64,000 bases of DNA, from the NCBI RefSeq assembly GCF_019279795.1, contig NC_056725.1, positions 1,611,701,359-1,611,765,358 of the forward strand, read 5' to 3'. The notes below the pieces were generated by a model that made no database searches, was not told where the DNA came from, and saw nothing but the letters and a program-made list of their open reading frames with translations. Source of the stretch: Protopterus annectens (lineage: Eukaryota > Chordata > Ceratodontiformes > Protopteridae). A program made the translations under genes and the position numbers. Positions 12,600 through 22,850 of this stretch are shown here, in pieces; the stretch's first letter is position 1, and every line of letters begins with the position of its first letter.

Positions 12600-12697
12600 A
12601 ATGGTTGAATATTCATTAGACCTTCAAAACATAACATTATCTGCAATCAGAACTGTCCGGGTTTTAAGGCCACTCAAAGCAATCAACAGAGTGCCAA
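12600..12697 (+). CDS. CACNA1I: Internal exon of a T-type (Cav3) calcium channel alpha-1 subunit, domain I S4
   Basis: The 98-bp exon encodes 32 full codons, starting [16 protein letters not shown] and ending LKAINRVP, with one extra base at each side. This is the S3-S4 linker and S4 voltage-sensor helix of repeat I of a low-voltage-activated calcium channel in the plasma membrane. Basic residues recur every third position (R17, R20, R23, K26, with R30 beyond), the S4 pattern that moves with membrane voltage. Acceptor TTTACAG and donor GTAAGT flank it, and there is no stop or frameshift, so it looks functional. Within Cav3, LQN-LSAIRT and the lysine in RPLKAINR fit CACNA1I better than CACNA1G or CACNA1H, which have arginine there as I recall them. 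The family is nearly certain, the paralogue likely. The next exon (S4-S5 linker and S5) is not in the window, so the following intron exceeds 51 kb. Confidence 0.93.
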
Positions 12698-12703
12698 GTA
12701 AGT
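12698..12703 (+). other. Splice donor of the calcium-channel exon
   Basis: GTAAGT, a full consensus 5' splice site, follows CCAA. It splits the serine codon expected after Arg-Val-Pro after its first base, so the intron is phase 1. Confidence 0.9.
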
Positions 12704-13200
12704 GTATTTAATATGTTTTAACAGTGTATTTCTTTAGTTTGCATTTCATTTTGTTTCAAGGTGTTTTTTCCCCTGTGCCATATGTTAATCATATCTCTTC
12801 CCTAAGCAGACTCCGCTCGTGTGTTGCTCCATAATAGACATGCTAGAATTGAATGCATTTGAAGAGGTTAGTATTACCAAGGAGCACAAGGACAAGTTAC
12901 GCACATTACAGTGGGGACCCACAATGCTAATAAAGACTACCTTCATGTGACACCCTGTGAAGCTGAACACCCATCCTGATGAAAGCACAGTGTGATGCAA
13001 CCCTACCTCCAAATGACCATGGCGTTATGCACCTTGCTCCGGTCCATCCCTCAAACAGTCCAAGTGCCTGACAAGCAAATTGAACTAGGGTTGCTTGGGT
13101 CTTGGTCAGGTCTTTATAAGTGTACATCACTTGAGATGGCTTGTTTATGTTACATTTTAAATAGGAAACTATTATTAACAGTGAAGAACCTTTCACTATA

Positions 13201-13202
<2 letters not shown>
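12704..13202. other. Intronic sequence, no feature recognised
   Basis: The part at 12800-13100 is less AT-rich than its surroundings and may be an old repeat, but I recognise no family in it. Confidence 0.4.

Positions 13203-13251
<49 letters not shown>
13203..13251. repeat. (TA)n microsatellite
   Basis: About 24 uninterrupted TA units directly abutting the left edge of a foldback-like element. Confidence 0.97.
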
Positions 13252-13253
<2 letters not shown>

Positions 13254-13458
13254 AACCCGGACACTTGCGCAAATGTAACTTTCACCGAAAGTCAAATTCG
13301 CGCTCACACATAACCAAAATTGCTGTTCATCGAAGCAGCAATTTCGGGTATGTGTGAGTGGTGTGCCGGTCACACTGTGGTGCGAGTAAGGGCATATTCC
13401 TTTACTCCACTGTAGTGCGACCTTGGAGTGAGAATATTTAAGTGGGGGGTGTGGGGGG

Positions 13459-13461
<3 letters not shown>
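13252..13461 (+). mobile_element. Foldback-like element (copy 4), embedded in TA repeats
   Basis: It contains a hairpin with 23-bp arms at 13303-13325 and 13336-13358 (outer part CTCACACATA against TATGTGTGAG), with two mismatches and a loop TTCATCGAAG. At 13404-13460 it has the module shared with the elements at 14928-15231 and 54454-54811: CACTGTAGTGCGA, GGAGT, ATATTTAAGTGGGGGG. The terminal inverted repeats of the other copies are not visible; TA arrays lie at both edges. Confidence 0.65.
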
Positions 13462-13518
<57 letters not shown>

Positions 13519-13554
13519 AACAGAGAGAGAGAGAGACTGTATTTTGTATGTATA

Positions 13555-13645
<91 letters not shown>
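13462..13645. repeat. Compound (TA)n/(GA)n/(TA)n microsatellite
   Basis: TA array at 13462-13494, GA array at 13494-13535 with one interruption, then a second TA array at about 13555-13643 ending in TG units. Confidence 0.97.
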
Positions 13646-13649
<4 letters not shown>

Positions 13650-13653
<4 letters not shown>

Positions 13654-14234
13654 TTGCATGTTGGCTTTTGTACAGAATATCAAAATATTTTATTCCTGTA
13701 AATTACATACAGTGAATTATATAAACTAAAACCATCAAATAAAAAATTCTGCTAGGGAACATCATAAATGGAGTAAGAATAATCAGAATCCTAATACTTA
13801 TGATCAAACATATTAATTCTGTAATTAAGGTAAGCAAGCAAACTTTCCCTACTAAATTTAAATATTTACATTTTATGTGTGCTAATAAGAGAGTCATAAA
13901 CAACATTTCTGACTGAAATGCAAAAGCGCAGAGGGGATTAATATTACATAGAGTTGTAAACTGACCAGAGGAAGGGTACACAGAATTTTGAAATTATATT
14001 TTCAACATTATAATGTGAGACACTCTGGTAAGAATTTGCAGGCTTGAGTAGTTTGTATGAAAAAGAAAGCTATAATATCTCCTAAGAAAGTGGAGGCAGA
14101 TCTTATTTGTATATTAGTTAAACAGTGACATAATTCATGAAGAAATAGAGCAAAAGTTGAATCAGAGTGACACCTTTACGAATAAAGAATTTGCTAACTA
14201 TACATTGTGATACAACTATAGCATTACGTTTGAT
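13650..14234. other. Intronic sequence, nothing recognised
   Basis: AT-rich; no coding block or repeat body seen. Confidence 0.45.
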
Positions 14235-14235
14235 A

Positions 14236-14249
14236 TATCTATCTATCTA

Positions 14250-14316
<67 letters not shown>

Positions 14317-14340
14317 AGAGAGAGAGAGAGAGAGAGAGAT
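14236..14340. repeat. Compound (ATCT)n(AT)n(AG)n microsatellite
   Basis: ATCT units to about 14253, AT units to 14314, AG units at 14317-14339. It is followed by a short imperfect palindrome around ACAGGTAATG (14344) and CATTACCTGT (14382). Confidence 0.95.
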
Positions 14341-14927
14341 GTCACAGGTAATGCTATATATGTGTCACAGTGTATATATAACATTACCTGTGATATGCAG
14401 CAGTGCATTGGGATAAAAATACAACATTTTTGATTAATTTAATTTAACTGAAAAAAAAAAAAAACATGTGCCTCTTTTACATAGGCAATCAGCTGTTTGG
14501 TCAAATGACTACTAAGTCATATTTTGAAAGTGGAAGAATTTCTGAGCTTATGAATGAAACTTAATTGCCATTTGTAGTTTTAACCCTCTGTGGTAAATTC
14601 CCGACTGTTATTTACAGAATACATAAGATACTGCTTATCAGATGCCATAGGGCTGGTAACAAAGGCATTATATTTTATGATACCAAAATGTAGTATATAT
14701 TTTATATTTATCGGCACTACCTTTTAACAAAATTCAGGGGATTCAGAAAAAAAAATAAAGAAAAAAATCCATGATCTAGCTTTAAGAGCTGCAGCTAAAA
14801 GGACTGTTTCCACAATGTGGGAAATTGCAATTCAGAGACACATAAGTCACAGTGAGGAAAGATCCAATTACTGGCTAATTTGCATGTCTGTGAAATGAAC
14901 ATAACCATCACAAGCCTAAATCAGCAT
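14341..14927. other. Intronic sequence, nothing recognised
   Basis: AT-rich with A-runs near 14450 and 14748. No gene or repeat family was recognised. Confidence 0.45.
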
Positions 14928-15231
14928 GGGTCTATATTATAAGTTTGAAGTTTGAAAACTTAGAATCTCATATCATATCAGCGAATTTTTCAAACTTTGA
15001 ATGTTTCAATGGAGATCGCTGTAGGGAATATTTCCCTTCACTTCAATGTAGTGCGATCTCGGAGTTGGTATATTTAAGTAGCTGGGGGTGTGGGGGTGCA
15101 GGGGAGCGTTCAGGTAGGTTTTTTATTTTTACTTTGTTTATATTTTATGTTCGATATTTGAAAACTTCACTCATATGGAGTCGATCATATGAGATTCGAA
15201 GTTTTCAGACTTCAGACATATAATATAGACC
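14928..15231. mobile_element. Foldback-like inverted-repeat element (copy 2)
   Basis: The left end reads GGGTCTATATTATA; the right end read inward is GGTCTATATTATA. The next 30 bp pair with each other (GTTTGAAGTTTGAAAACTT against GTCTGAAGTCTGAAAACTT) but do not resemble the arms of the copy at 7649-8268 beyond the tip. Flanks AATCAGCA (14919-14926) and AATCGGCA (15232-15239) make a probable 8-bp target duplication with one mismatch. The interior at 15037-15100 carries the shared module GTAGTGCGATCTCGGAGTT, then GGTATATTTAAG. Confidence 0.8.
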
Positions 15232-15317
15232 AATCGGCACTTTCTATGGTAGTTCCCTTTTGCAGCCCATGCATCTCAATGGTACAGGTGTACTCCATTC
15301 AAACATACACAGGCGTA

Positions 15318-15318
<1 letters not shown>

Positions 15319-15400
<82 letters not shown>
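15319..15400. repeat. (CA)n microsatellite
   Basis: About 40 uninterrupted CA units. Confidence 0.98.
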
Positions 15401-15401
<1 letters not shown>

Positions 15402-15794
15402 AATACAGTTCACTTCTTAACTGTCATAGAGTTGACTGAATATCCTCTCTTATGTGTCCTTGTTCTCATAAACCATGCTTCCTTACAGCGGGTCAGTAAT
15501 GCAGGACATTAGAGTTTCATTCTTCTTATTGTTTGCGAAGTGCATTGTGATGCTAGACTTCCTGCTCTATTACCTTTTTGAATGAGTCCACCTAATGGTA
15601 TAAAAGGCTTGGTGTCCTCTACTGTTCCTCTTACCTTTGTGCTGAAGCCTTCCCCTACACTGACACACCTCTATCCCTCTCAAGTGTTCCTGATTTTATA
15701 GAACTCCAGCTGTGCCTGTTATATGTGCCCTGTCTCTTGCAACACATGGACTGTTATAAGCAGTAAATAATACCAGATATTAGACGTTCATACA
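15401..15794. other. Intronic sequence, nothing recognised
   Basis: No coding block or repeat body recognised. Confidence 0.45.
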
Positions 15795-16185
15795 TACAGG
15801 GCCATGTGAAACCCTGAGCTGTTGGACATACTCCACTTAATGAAATCCCAATCTCTCAGAGTCACACGCTCCAGGGATCTAAACCTTGTCATCACAATGA
15901 ACAAAACATGTTGGAGGGATAGTTTCCTGACCCAGAGACTCCCCATACTCTGGAATAGACTGCCCATACATGTCAAGCAGAGCACCTCCTTGGCCCTCTT
16001 TGAAAGGAACCTTGACGATTGGATGGGAGTTAGGAATTTCACCCCAGGGATCACATCGTTTGCCCTGCTAGACAGGGGTCCAGGGAAGTAAATATTGTGG
16101 GAAGAAATATCCAGGGAATTGTTATGGCTAGGCTTGTATAAGCCCTAGGGCCGATAGCCTAGTACCAACCTATGAACCTATAAAC
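15795..16185 (+). mobile_element. CR1-type LINE 3' end (5'-truncated)
   Basis: Encodes the last ORF2 residues of the family: PELLDILHLMKSQSLRVT, NKTCWRDSFLTQRLPILWN, then GVRNFTPGITSFALLDRGPG and a stop at 16091. The sequence is open from about 15820 to 16091. The 3' UTR ends in the family signature (CTAGTACCAACCTATGAACC, then TATAAAC) near 16160-16185. It is one of several short 3' copies, typical of target-primed insertion with early arrest. Confidence 0.88.
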
Positions 16186-16340
16186 TGATTACTATTAGGT
16201 AAAAAATAGCTACTACACTAATTTGTCAGTCAATGTAGATGGTTGAGGATCCAGAGTCGTAAGCTTTCTATCTAAAGGATGCAGGGTTATAATCTTTCCA
16301 AACCCCTTTACTTTAACTTTTTTTTATTTAGAAAGGCAAA

Positions 16341-16706
16341 AAAGTTTATATCTGTAACAGTAACAGTACTTGGAACACATCTAGAGCCTGTTTACTGCAT
16401 TTCCTGTGTTGCACTTAATTTAAAATTGTTTTTTTCTCTAAAAACTGCATTTTACCTGATTTTGGCCTTGCACTCAAGTGTGGGGTCATTTATTGCACTG
16501 TTGTGATTATTTTGCTGCTTGTGTATCTCTGCTACCTTTAAACTACAACAAAAAGAAAAAAAAAAAAATCTTGCTTTTTTCCCACTTTCTGAAAGTTAAG
16601 AAAGTTCAGTTACAGATTTGCTGTTCTGAACTGTTTGGAAGTTTCTAGAAGGCCAGTGCTTGCTTGGGCTAAAGGGAAGTCTCTGTGTTCACCAGTGGGA
16701 GTGGTT
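16341..16706 (+). repeat. CR1 5' region repeat, unit 1
   Basis: Nearly identical to 16998-17360 at an offset of 654-657 bp. Differences are a handful of substitutions and A-run length. It is followed by 290 bp of unshared sequence before unit 2. Confidence 0.9.
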
Positions 16707-16997
16707 AACACTGAACAGCCTGCCTGTCCCTGGAGGAGTGGTTACTACCTAGAAGCTGTAGTTTTATTGGCCATTTTTGGTCAATTCTAAACTCCTTGAT
16801 CTGTCTCTCTTAAAACCCGGCTGCCTCGTGGTTTTGGCGTCTTTTCAGGCTTGCTAGTTGTTGCTGAAGCACCTACCAAGGGGAGAAAATGCTGAGAGAA
16901 GAAAAGGAGCCACTTTTGTGATTTGAAGTATTTTCTTCTGATTTTTTGTTAAGTTTTACTGCTTTGCTGCCTACTTTTTGGCATTTTCCAGTTTGCT

Positions 16998-17360
16998 AAA
17001 GTTTATATCTGTAACAGTAACAGTACTTGGAACACATCTAGAGCCCATTTACAGCATTTCCTGTGTTGCACTTAATTTAAAATCGTTTTTTTCTCTAAAA
17101 ACTGCATTTTACCTAATTTTGGCCTAGCACTCAAGTGTGGGGTCATTTATTGCACTGTTGTGATTATTTTGCTGCTTGTGTATCTCTGCTACCTTTAAAC
17201 TACAACAAAAAGAAAAAAAAAATCTTGCTTTTTCCCCACTTTCTGAAAGTTAAGAAAGTTCAGTTACAGATTTGCTGTTCTGAACTGTTTGGAAGTTTCT
17301 AGAAGGCCAGTGCTTGCTTGGGCTAAAGGGAAGTTTCTGTGTTCACCAGTGGGAGTGGTA
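16998..17360 (+). repeat. CR1 5' region repeat, unit 2
   Basis: Second copy of the segment at 16341-16706, ending about 30 bp before the first readable ORF1 residues. The arrangement suggests duplicated promoter or leader sequence of the LINE. Confidence 0.9.
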
Positions 17361-17388
17361 AAAAAACAGTTCCCTATACTAATCTGGT

Positions 17389-18317
17389 ATGTCCAAGGGT
17401 CAGTTTCAAGGTTACTCTCCAGTCCAGCTGGTGAATCTGGGAATGTTGAGGCAATGTTACAATTGCATTATGTACACAGACAACCCTCTCCTCCTTCCAA
17501 CAAACTCTAATACATGTGACAGATGCAGTTACACAGCCAAACTGGAGGCAGAGCTCTCTCAACCCAAGACTGGCACAGTCAGTCAGGAGGAAAAGGTAAC
17601 CACCACACCACAAATCCAGTCTCACACAGACCTATTGCATCTGCATACCCAACACATAAACACACAAAAACATACTCGGAGGCTCTAAATAAAAATCTGC
17701 CTAAACAGCAAAGACCTCCTAAGCAGATATCCAAGCAACAGCCACCCCTCAACAATACCCACGAATCACATATCTCACAAAATCAGTGTGCCTCACAGTC
17801 ACAGCCCTTAAGGCCAAACAACACACCAAATACACTTGTTATAGAGGACTCTATTGTCCGGCACACTGACGTCCCGCTCACCAGACTAAACAAGGAGAAG
17901 GTCACTGTAAGCTGCCTGTCGGGTGCCAGGATCCGCCACATAATGCAAGCACTCAGGTCATTCCAAAGCAAGTACAAGTATGACTCCATCATTGTCCATG
18001 CTGGTGTGAATGACCTGAGATGTACCTCCCTGGACTACATGAAAAGAGACATAGAGGAGCTCTCTGACCATGTAGCCTGGACTGGTATGACCCTGACCTT
18101 GAGTAGCATCTTGCCCTCACCAAGAATGATGCCACAGTATAAAGACAAAATGATCAGTTTCAACAATTGGCTAAAGTATTGGTGTCATTCAAAGGGGATC
18201 CAGTGTCTGTCAGCCTGGGATGACATGCTCGACAAGCCACATTGCTTCGCTAGGAACAGCTTGCACCTGTCACCCTTAGGCTTTCATATACTGGCCAAGG
18301 CTCTTGCCACCCCATAG
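17389..18317 (+). pseudogene. CR1 ORF1: zinc-binding N-terminus plus esterase domain, one frameshift
   Basis: The N-terminal part (frame of 17389) reads CYNCIMYTDNPLLL then CDRCSY, a Cys-x2-Cys pair set like the PHD/zinc segment of CR1 ORF1. After a frameshift near 17660 the frame of 17523 continues with a basic Pro/Gln-rich linker and an SGNH-hydrolase-like domain: LVIEDSIVRHTDVPL (about 17839), IIVHAGVNDLR (about 17989; the GxND block), and SLHLSPLGF near the end (block V). CR1 esterases normally have GDS and a D-x-x-H; here they read EDS and N-x-x-H, both explicable by single G-to-A changes, so esterase activity is doubtful. ORF2 starts 22 bp after the stop. The esterase call rests on known CR1-like elements in other vertebrates. 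Confidence 0.82.
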
Positions 18318-18338
18318 TGCCTTTTTAGGCAAGGCTCA

Positions 18339-21183
18339 ATGGACAAACCCACCTCCATAGACAACCCAAGGATAAAAAAACTAAAGGTAATGCTACTCAA
18401 TGCCAGAAGTGTAAACCTCAAGATGCACGCACTCAAGGCTCTCGTCAGTATGGAGAAAATCGATGTCTGTGCAGTAACAGAAACCTGGTTCAAGGCTCCT
18501 GAGAGCACCCCAGCACTACCAGGTTATAACTCATACCATGCGTTTCGGCCCCAAAACTTGGACCGAAGCACAAAATGAGGGGGAGTATCTATATTCATCA
18601 AAGATACCTACACCTCCAGGTTAGTGGCACTGCACGAAGCATCAGAAACCATCCATGTGCAACTAACAGTAGGCAAAACTGCCTTTCAGTTTGTAGCCTG
18701 CTACAGAACACCCTCCCTATTACAGGAACCCCACTTGGCATTCCTGAGAACACTGGAGAATATGAAGGTATCTCCAAACACTATGTTATTGGGTGACTTC
18801 AACTACCCAAACATTGACTGGGAAAACTACTCAAGCCCAAACACCCTCACCCAATGGTTCCTTGAATTTATAAACTCTAACGCAATGGAACAACTGGTCA
18901 CCACTCCCACAAGAGGGAACAACATATTGGATATGGTCATCACCAACATGGGGACTATATGTTCCATGCCAGAGGTAAACCCCTCATTGGTAAGATCAGA
19001 CCATAAACAAATTTCCCTGGACATCCATATCCCGTCCCCACCTCCAGCCAAGGAAATCACTGTAAAGAATTTCTCAAAAGCCAACTTTGCACTTCTCAAG
19101 ACTGAGGTGGAATCCTTCAAAGCCCCTGGGCCAGAGGATAATACAGCCCAATCCGCAGAATCCTTTGCAAATGCATTCAATGAGCACCTGCAGGAATGCA
19201 TGTACCGTGCTATCCCAAATAAAACCAAGACTCACTCCTCCAAAAACAGGAGACCGGTCTGGTGGACACCAGCCATAAATAAACTATACAACAGAAGGAA
19301 GAAGCTACTACATGACAGAGCAAAATCCCAAAAAGGGAAGGCATCTCTGATCAGTATTAGCAAGAAACTTCGATCCCTCATTAAATCATCAAAGGCCAGT
19401 TTCGAAAGAAAAATTGCCCTAGACACTAAAGATAATCACAAGGCCTTCTTTAGTTATGTCAGGAACATGGGCGGACACTCCCAGATATGCTCTGAATTGT
19501 TGCATAACGGTGCAAAATATACCAAACCTACAGACATAGCCAACATCCTGGCAGACAGATTCAGCGCATACCCCCCCCTTTCCCTCCCAAAGGAGCAAAT
19601 GCCTATCCCAACTGAATGTAACCTCCCTGATATCACAGATGCACAGGGGAAAGCTGCCCTCTCCAAAGCAAAAAACACAGCATCTATGGGACCGGACGGT
19701 GTCCCAGGCTGTGTCTTACACGAGCTCCAAGAAGAACTGAACCCTCACATTAAGTCACTGTTCAAACTTAGCCTTACTACAGGATATGTACCCAAAGAAT
19801 GGCGTACAGCTACAGTGGTCCCACTCCACAAAGGTGGTGCCAGAACGGACCCCGGAAACTATCGCCCCATAAGCCTGACTAGAATGGTCTGTAAAGCTAT
19901 GGAGCGTATTATCATGGAACTCATAAACAAAGACACTGGGAGCCTCCAGACACTGGACCCTACCCAATTTGGCTTTGTGAAGGGCAGATCTTGCCTCTTA
20001 AACCTAGTTGAATTCTTTGAAACAGTTGCCAAAGCCATAGATGAGGGCAAGGTAGTCCACACAGCCTACCTGGACCTCACAATAGCCTTCGACACAATAC
20101 CCACTCGGGCATCATAAATAAGCTTACCAGCTTAAATATCAACCCCTATATCACAAGATGGGTTGCAAACTGGCTCAGAGATAGAACCCACATGGTCAGA
20201 ATCGCAGGTGTCATGTCTGAATCCAAACCAGTTACAAGTGGCTTCCCACAGGGCACAGTTCTGGGACCTCTCTTGTTCGGTATATACTTCTCTGAGGTTC
20301 AGGTTAACATGGGGGGATTATGGCTGACAAAGTTTGCAGATGACTGCAAACTGGGGGCCATAATCAAATCTCCAGCTGACACAAGCATCCTCCAAAAGGG
20401 TCTCACAGAGACGGATCCTTGGTGCCAGAGCCACGGCCTCAAGCTAAATGCTAAACAGTGCATAGTCATCCCCTTTGGGAAAAACAAGGTGCCCACATAT
20501 TACCACATAGGTGGTAATCCATTAAGTACTGAAGAAGTAATTAGAGATTTGGGGACCAACGTAGATAGTAATCTCTCCTTTGATAATGACGTTGCCAAAG
20601 TGGTTAGAAAGACCTTCTATATAGCCCACCTTATCACGAAAGGGTTCGCATCTAGATCAAGAGAGGTCATTGTGCCCCTCTACTCATCACTCATCAGGCC
20701 CATAATTGAATACAATGCCCCTTTTAGGATGTACCTTACCCGACACCTGCAGCAACTGGAGAGACCCCAAAAGTACCTCACCAAGAGGATCATGGGCTAC
20801 AAACAGATGTCCTATGCAGCTCAACTAAAGAAACTCAGCTCTACTCAGTTGCTTACCGCCTACTCAGAGGCGATCTATGCCTGACGTACAAAGCCATGTC
20901 AAACCCAGAATTAATGGACATGCTCCACCTCAAAAAATCCAAGTCCCTTAGAGCTACACACTCCAGGGACCTAAACCTCAACACAAAAATAAATAGGACA
21001 TGCTGGAGGGACAGATTCATTTCCCAGAGGCTCCCCTCACTCTGGAATAGAATCCCAATTCATGTTAGACATAGCCCCTCGCTGACCCTCTTCAAGCGAA
21101 ATCTGGACGCGTGGATGGGAAATCGCAAATTCACCCCTGGGATCTCTGCTGTGTCCCTGCTAGACAGAGGCACAGTAAACTAA
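18339..21183 (+). pseudogene. CR1 ORF2: AP-endonuclease and reverse transcriptase, 3 lesions
   Basis: About 948 codons, the usual length for the family. The endonuclease shows LLNARSVNLK (18392), AVTETWF, GDFNYPNIDW (18793) and RSDHKQI (about 18985), the N, E, D/N and D/H residues of the fold. The RT shows MGPDGVPGC (19686), DPGNYRPISLT (about 19848), FGFVKGRSC, AYLDLTIAFDTIP, GFPQGTVLGPLLF and the catalytic FADD at 20333-20344. The C-terminal RTCWRDRFISQRLPSLWNR block ends at the stop at 21183. Lesions are a TGA at 18576-18578 (probably from CGA or AGA), a one-base loss near 20100 inside CCC-CAC, and a frameshift near 20865. All catalytic residues remain readable. Confidence 0.92.
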
Positions 21184-21330
21184 TCTTAAAAGGGTACCTT
21201 CTGTGACCTACTTTACAGAGGCACAGTAGGCTAATCTAATAGGGAGGCAGAAGCCAAATACACTCTGGCTAGGCTTATAAATACCCTAGGGCAGATAGCC
21301 TAGTATCTACCTATGAACCTATGAACCTAA
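21184..21330 (+). repeat. CR1 3' UTR and terminal CCTATGAA repeats
   Basis: TAGGCTTATAAATACCCTAG, GGCAGATAGCCTAGTA and a run of CCTATGAACCTATGAACCT. The same terminal pattern ends every plus-strand CR1 copy here (4880, 9270, 16175, 52950), and its complement marks the minus-strand copies (39655, 61990), so it is the family's 3' recognition end. Confidence 0.85.
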
Positions 21331-21339
21331 TCCATGATC

Positions 21340-21645
21340 ATACCTGTCAACCTCTTAAAGCAAGAAATCTGGACAAAACCATAAATAAAAGTAGTACAAA
21401 GGCCCAAAAATAGAGACAATTTTTAAATATTGCTCTTACTAACCTAGAAAGTTGATAGAATAGCAGGTTGTGCATTAGCATGAATTTTCTGAAGGGTATG
21501 AAGTCTGAAACTGAAATGTCTATCATTATTTTTTTTACTTCAGTCTTTAATGATTTGCCACTAATTTGCCAGAAAACTACACTTTTATGAAACAGACCAA
21601 AAATATGAGGCAAACAATCTGAACATTCTGTGAAAATCTGTACAG
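21340..21645. mobile_element. Short TIR element, family B, copy 1
   Basis: Starts CATACCTGTCAACCTC and ends CAGTTGAGAGGTAT, whose complement is ATACCTCTCAACTG. The interior matches 29958-30258 over its whole length (GGACAAA, AAGGCCCAAAAATAG, GATTTGCC, TTTATGA). It has no coding capacity and sits immediately after the CR1 3' end. Confidence 0.7.
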
Positions 21646-21715
21646 TTGAGAGGTATTATGTATACTGATGATGCAGAGGAAAAGCACCCAGCTATGGGTG
21701 ACTGCTGAGAGAACA

Positions 21716-21960
21716 GGGTTTGAACATCTTTAAGTGCCTTTGTAACATGTTACACATAGTTTCTGTGCTGTCTAGTGTTCCCCCTACCCCAGGCTGCAAG
21801 CCTTGTTCTATGTTTTAAGTGCCTTTGGGGCACACTATATAGAACATCCTTGGTGTCTAGTGTTCCCCCCAGCCCACATTTTCCTGCTGCAAGCCTTGCT
21901 CTGTCTTCTTTTTAAGTGCCTTTAGGGCACAATATGAAAAATATCTGTGGTGTCCCCCCA
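21716..21960 (+). repeat. Degenerate tandem repeat, about 3 units of roughly 100 bp
   Basis: Shared segments are TTTAAGTGCCTTT (21729, 21817, 21911), GTGTCTAGTGTTCCCCC (about 21769 and 21854) and TGCAAGCCTTG (21794, 21888). Confidence 0.75.
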
Positions 21961-22045
21961 CTATTACACAGTTTTCTCGTTAGTCTAAGGGAGTGTGGAG
22001 GTATGACAGTTGCTCCACATGAATTCAAACATTCACACATAGACT

Positions 22046-22066
22046 ACACACACACATGGACACACA

Positions 22067-22146
<80 letters not shown>

Positions 22147-22273
22147 CACTCTTCCTGTTCCTTATTAACACCCCTTACTGTAGCCTCCCAGGCAGACACC
22201 CACTCTCACTCATGCACAAGCACATATACACACACACACATGCACACAAGCACACGCACACACGCACATGCAC

Positions 22274-22348
<75 letters not shown>

Positions 22349-22350
22349 GA
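22046..22350 (+). repeat. Two (CA)n arrays separated by unique sequence
   Basis: CA arrays at about 22046-22150 and 22222-22345, the second with CG and TG interruptions in a CACACGCACA pattern. Confidence 0.97.
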
Positions 22351-22639
22351 GCACTCATATCTGCTTATACACTTACACATGAAGCCACACACTTACACAC
22401 ATCCCACAACACTACTTGTCTGCTAAACTCCCCAGCACTTATTTTAAAATGATAATGTGAACAAAAGCATTTTGCATTATTCATTAATGCACATTGCAGA
22501 TGTAACTTTCACAGACAAGCAATCGTCTGAAAAGCTTGGCTGAGCAAATGACTTAACAAATGCATTCTGGGGGTAGGGCACATGGGTAATTATAATATAC
22601 CTTTCCCCTGGAGAGCCTCATTAGCATTTGTAGTAGGGT

Positions 22640-22850
22640 GCAGAGACAGCCAATGATGGTGCAGTCCACCATTAAGGCTGTCTCTATGGTACATCCACCA
22701 TTAAAGCTGACTCTTTGGAACATCCACTATTAAGGCTGTCTCATGGTGCAGTCCACCATTAAGGCTGTCTTTATGGTGCATCCACCATTAAGGCTGTCTC
22801 TATGGTGCAGTCTACAATTAAGGCGGTCTCTAAATTGGAAACTGTTACCG
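22640..22850 (+). repeat. Minisatellite, about 6 units of 30-40 bp
   Basis: The unit ATCCACCATTAAGGCTGTCT, then a variable CTATGGTGCA link, recurs from 22661 to 22838 with point changes and a few-base length differences. Confidence 0.85.

Larger units (their letters stand above)
16341..21330 (+). mobile_element. Nearly full-length CR1-type LINE
   Basis: The layout is a 5' region with a 365-bp segment repeated twice, ORF1 (zinc-ribbon/PHD-like N-terminus plus SGNH esterase), ORF2 (AP-endonuclease plus RT), and a short 3' UTR ending in CCTATGAACCTATGAACCT near 21310-21328. It is the only copy here with ORF1 and endonuclease. Coding damage is slight: one frameshift in ORF1, and one stop and two frameshifts in ORF2, so it is the youngest CR1 in the window. 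It lies in the same orientation as the host gene. The truncated CR1 ending at 16185 just upstream is a separate insertion. Confidence 0.9.

Noticed and set aside
12927-13463. 178-codon minus-strand frame next to the channel exon
   Set aside because: Driven by TA repeats (Tyr-Ile runs) and the foldback-like element; wrong strand and no splice context.
14344-14392. Palindrome around ACAGGTAATG/CATTACCTGT after a TA array
   Set aside because: Short, imperfect and next to simple repeats; not enough to call an element.
18827-19228. 133-codon minus-strand frame
   Set aside because: Antisense shadow of the CR1 ORF2.
21916-22452. 178-codon frame rich in His-Thr
   Set aside because: Translation of (CA)n arrays; no domain.
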